The translations under genes and the position numbers were made by a program. DNA of 7,146 bases from Geoglobus sp. (GTDB taxonomy: Archaea > Halobacteriota > Archaeoglobi > Archaeoglobales > Archaeoglobaceae), in contig WAJY01000155.1 of the NCBI GenBank assembly GCA_015523645.1, positions 1 to 7,146 on the forward strand, in the 5' to 3' direction. This document shows positions 6,085 to 7,146 of this stretch, piece after piece (position 1 is the stretch's first letter; each line of letters begins with the position of its first letter). Below the pieces are notes generated by a model, which was not told the DNA's origin, searched no databases, and worked only from the letters and a program-made list of their open reading frames with translations.

Positions 6085-6092
6085 TATATTAA
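6085..6092 (-). promoter_or_regulatory. TATA-like box upstream of the 53-residue gene and SAMP2-like gene
   Basis: TTAATATA on the - strand is centred about 37 bases before ATG 6051. A start about 26 bases downstream falls near 6062, leaving a leader just long enough to include the GTGATC Shine-Dalgarno. The 78-base gap after engB is otherwise featureless. Confidence 0.4.
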
Positions 6093-6129
6093 CATTGCCC
6101 GTGGTTTGATAAAGATTTCAAAGCTGATA

Positions 6130-6729
6130 TTATTTAAATAAAGTAAGCAAATCGTCTCTTTTCTTCTTAGAGAGAAGTTCCCTGAGGACTCTCTTCAGCT
6201 CTGAAAGCTCACCTTTTTTAGCAATTGCAGGAACAACACTTCTCTTCTCCACCTTCATGGCTCTGGATATAAACTCAAGGGTCTCCTGCTTTTTCTCAAC
6301 TTTGTCAAATTTGTTCGCACAGACAACAACATCTATCCCAACGTCCCTCATGAAATCTGCCATCTCTATATCTACTGGAATGTATCCTCTCCTGTCCCAT
6401 CTCTCAACAATCTCTCTGAATGAGCGGGAGTCAACAACTATAACTCCGGCGAAGATTCTCTCTGCATTCTCCTCTATATACCTCACAATGAAATCCTTTA
6501 TTCTCTCATTGAAATCCCTTTCAAATCCCCTAATATACCCAAAACCCGAGAGGTCTGTGGCAAGAAAATCCTTAAATCTGAAAAAATTTGGGGATATCGT
6601 TGTTCCGGGCTTCTTACCCTTTCTAACCCTCACCTTAAAGAGATTTGAAAAAACCGTGGACTTACCTACATTTGATCTGCCTGCAAACACAAGCTCAATG
6701 CTAACCCGGCCAGAGTCCATAGTATGCAT
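6130..6729 (-). CDS. engB: EngB-type (YihA family) GTP-binding protein
   Basis: This is a TRAFAC-class GTPase of about 199 residues; bacterial EngB members act in large ribosomal subunit assembly, and the archaeal role is presumed similar. The G motifs are in normal order: G1 GRSNVGKS at 17-24 with Lys23, G2 Thr43/Thr44 in PGTT, G3 DLSG at 59-62, G4 NKFD at 139-142, and a weak G5 around AIAK (168-171). The GRSNVGKS form of G1, the GFGY after G3 and the WDRRGYIPVDIEMADFM stretch (111-127) mark the archaeal EngB branch. The first possible start is ATG 6729, since TGA lies directly upstream in frame; ATG 6720 would give 196 residues and is equally plausible. Either start lies inside the end of the Sec61-beta gene (29 or 20 bases of overlap), so translation is probably coupled. 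Confidence 0.9.
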   Translation of the reverse strand: MHTMDSGRVSIELVFAGRSNVGKSTVFSNLFKVRVRKGKKPGTTISPNFFRFKDFLATDLSGFGYIRGFERDFNERIKDFIVRYIEENAERIFAGVIVVDSRSFREIVERWDRRGYIPVDIEMADFMRDVGIDVVVCANKFDKVEKKQETLEFISRAMKVEKRSVVPAIAKKGELSELKRVLRELLSKKKRDDLLTLFK

Positions 6730-6874
6730 TCAGCACTATTGCAAGAAAGCCAACTAAAATTCCAAAAATGATCACAGACTTTGGACTGATTTTTATCTGG
6801 GTTTTCTCCTCTTCAAAGTATCTCATTATACCTGCAGATGACATCAGAGGTGGTGTCTTCTCCTTTTTAGGCAT
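6701..6874 (-). CDS. secG: Preprotein translocase subunit Sec61-beta (archaeal SecG)
   Basis: This is the small tail-anchored beta subunit of the SecYE-beta protein-conducting channel in the cytoplasmic membrane. The 57-residue protein begins MPKKEKTPPLMSSAGIMRYF and shows the family hallmark: a lysine-rich start, then a Ser/Ala-Gly-hydrophobic-x-R-Tyr/Phe-Phe-Glu-Glu-Glu element (about 12-23). After it come IKISPKSV (27-34) and one transmembrane helix (about 34-50), closing with a short aromatic tail. Its length matches archaeal members (about 52-60). The ATG at 6874 has no Shine-Dalgarno but lies about 26 bases after a TATA-like box, which suggests a leaderless mRNA. The stop lies inside the start of engB, making secG-engB an operon. 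It is short enough to be missed by simple ORF cut-offs. Confidence 0.92.
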   Translation of the reverse strand: MPKKEKTPPLMSSAGIMRYFEEEKTQIKISPKSVIIFGILVGFLAIVLNAYYGLWPG

Positions 6875-6883
6875 GGAGAACTC

Positions 6884-6904
6884 TATTATATCTGGAGTAT
6901 TTAA
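6884..6904. promoter_or_regulatory. Interleaved divergent promoters for secG (-) and the amidohydrolase (+)
   Basis: The 38 bases between the two start codons contain TATTATA at 6884-6890 on the + strand and TTAAATAC at 6897-6904 on the - strand. Each box is about 26 bases from the start codon it would serve (ATG 6913 and ATG 6874), the spacing expected for leaderless transcription. The two sites sit back to back in overlapping promoter DNA, so the two pre-initiation complexes might exclude each other (inference). Confidence 0.5.
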
Positions 6905-6912
6905 CCTTATCC

Positions 6913-7146
6913 ATGAATCAATACCCAGTCTTTGATGCTATCAGTGGTGAAAGAGGCTTATTGCTCAAGGATGGTGGATGGAGATTTGAGATATCAGATG
7001 TTGAGCCCAAGTACGTAATCTTCCCTTCCTTTTTTAATGCACACACCCACCTTGGAGATGGCTTCTTCGAGGCTCTTCCAATGCCGGTTGATGATCTTGT
7101 AGGTCCGGGAGGTCTTAAACACAAAATGCTGGAGAGTAAGGGAAGA
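6913..7146 (+). CDS. Metal-dependent amidohydrolase family protein, 3'-truncated
   Basis: Seventy-eight N-terminal residues are visible before the window ends. A short N-terminal beta region (residues 1-36) is followed by the strand VIFPSFFNAHTHLGD (35-49). This carries the H-x-H metal motif (His44, His46) that opens the TIM barrel of the amidohydrolase superfamily (cytosine deaminase, chlorohydrolase and imidazolonepropionase relatives). The following LPMPVDDLVGPGGLKHKML (55-73) fits an archaeal subgroup annotated only as amidohydrolase or metal-dependent hydrolase. Substrate cannot be inferred because the remaining metal ligands lie outside the window. The ATG at 6913 has no Shine-Dalgarno and fits a leaderless transcript from TATTATA at 6884. 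The gene is divergent from secG. Confidence 0.85.
   Translation, partial: MNQYPVFDAISGERGLLLKDGGWRFEISDVEPKYVIFPSFFNAHTHLGDGFFEALPMPVDDLVGPGGLKHKMLESKGR

Noticed and set aside
6257..6757. 166-residue + strand frame opposite engB
   Set aside because: It is antisense to a clear GTPase with all its G motifs, its sequence is low in recognisable features and rich in S, T and L, and it has no promoter or Shine-Dalgarno. It is a shadow frame.
6918..7124. 68-residue - strand frame opposite the amidohydrolase
   Set aside because: It is antisense to the H-x-H motif region of a recognisable amidohydrolase and has no supporting signal.
1..7146. CRISPR array, tRNA, rRNA, insertion sequence or transposase
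   Set aside because: No regularly spaced repeats, no cloverleaf-like sequence, no terminal inverted repeats and no transposase-like protein were seen.

Overview
The window looks like a compact piece of a thermophilic archaeal chromosome, most likely from the Archaeoglobales (Archaeoglobus or a close relative). The grounds are: an archaeal type II 3-dehydroquinate synthase followed by a type I dehydroquinase and a TyrA-AroQ-PheA-ACT fusion, an arrangement I associate with Archaeoglobus; an archaeal Sec61-beta; a SAMP/MoaD-like ubiquitin-fold protein; a DUF2116 zinc-ribbon membrane protein; AGA/AGG-dominated arginine codons; and genes that overlap or sit behind archaeal BRE/TATA boxes with almost no leader. 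The species assignment is inference; no search was run.

Region 1 (1-3237, + strand) is an aromatic amino acid operon: the 3' part of aroB', then aroD, then the fused tyrA-aroQ-pheA. Successive genes overlap by 11 and 4 bases, so they are probably co-transcribed and translationally coupled. Together they cover formation of dehydroquinate, its dehydration, and the branch from chorismate to the phenylalanine and tyrosine precursors. The ACT domain is the likely phenylalanine feedback site.

Region 2 (3227-5579) holds three genes whose ends overlap. A small DUF2116 zinc-ribbon membrane protein (- strand) converges on the operon. A radical SAM/SPASM enzyme with an extra cysteine-rich N-terminal domain is divergent from it. 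A KaiC/RAD55-like protein with destroyed nucleotide-binding motifs (- strand) converges on the radical SAM gene. The radical SAM and KaiC-like genes are the least understood in the window.

Region 3 (5685-6874, - strand) reads secG (Sec61-beta), engB, a 53-residue charged small ORF, and a SAMP2-like sulfur carrier/protein modifier ending in Gly-Gly. The Sec61-beta and 53-residue genes are short and easily missed. The Sec61-beta gene overlaps engB, and the 53-residue ORF stops one base before a TTG that gives the modifier protein the usual family length.

Region 4 (6913-7146, + strand) is the start of an amidohydrolase. It is divergent from secG across only 38 bases, which appear to carry two interleaved promoters for leaderless transcripts.

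No tRNA, rRNA, CRISPR array, insertion sequence or gene-free stretch longer than about 110 bases was seen.
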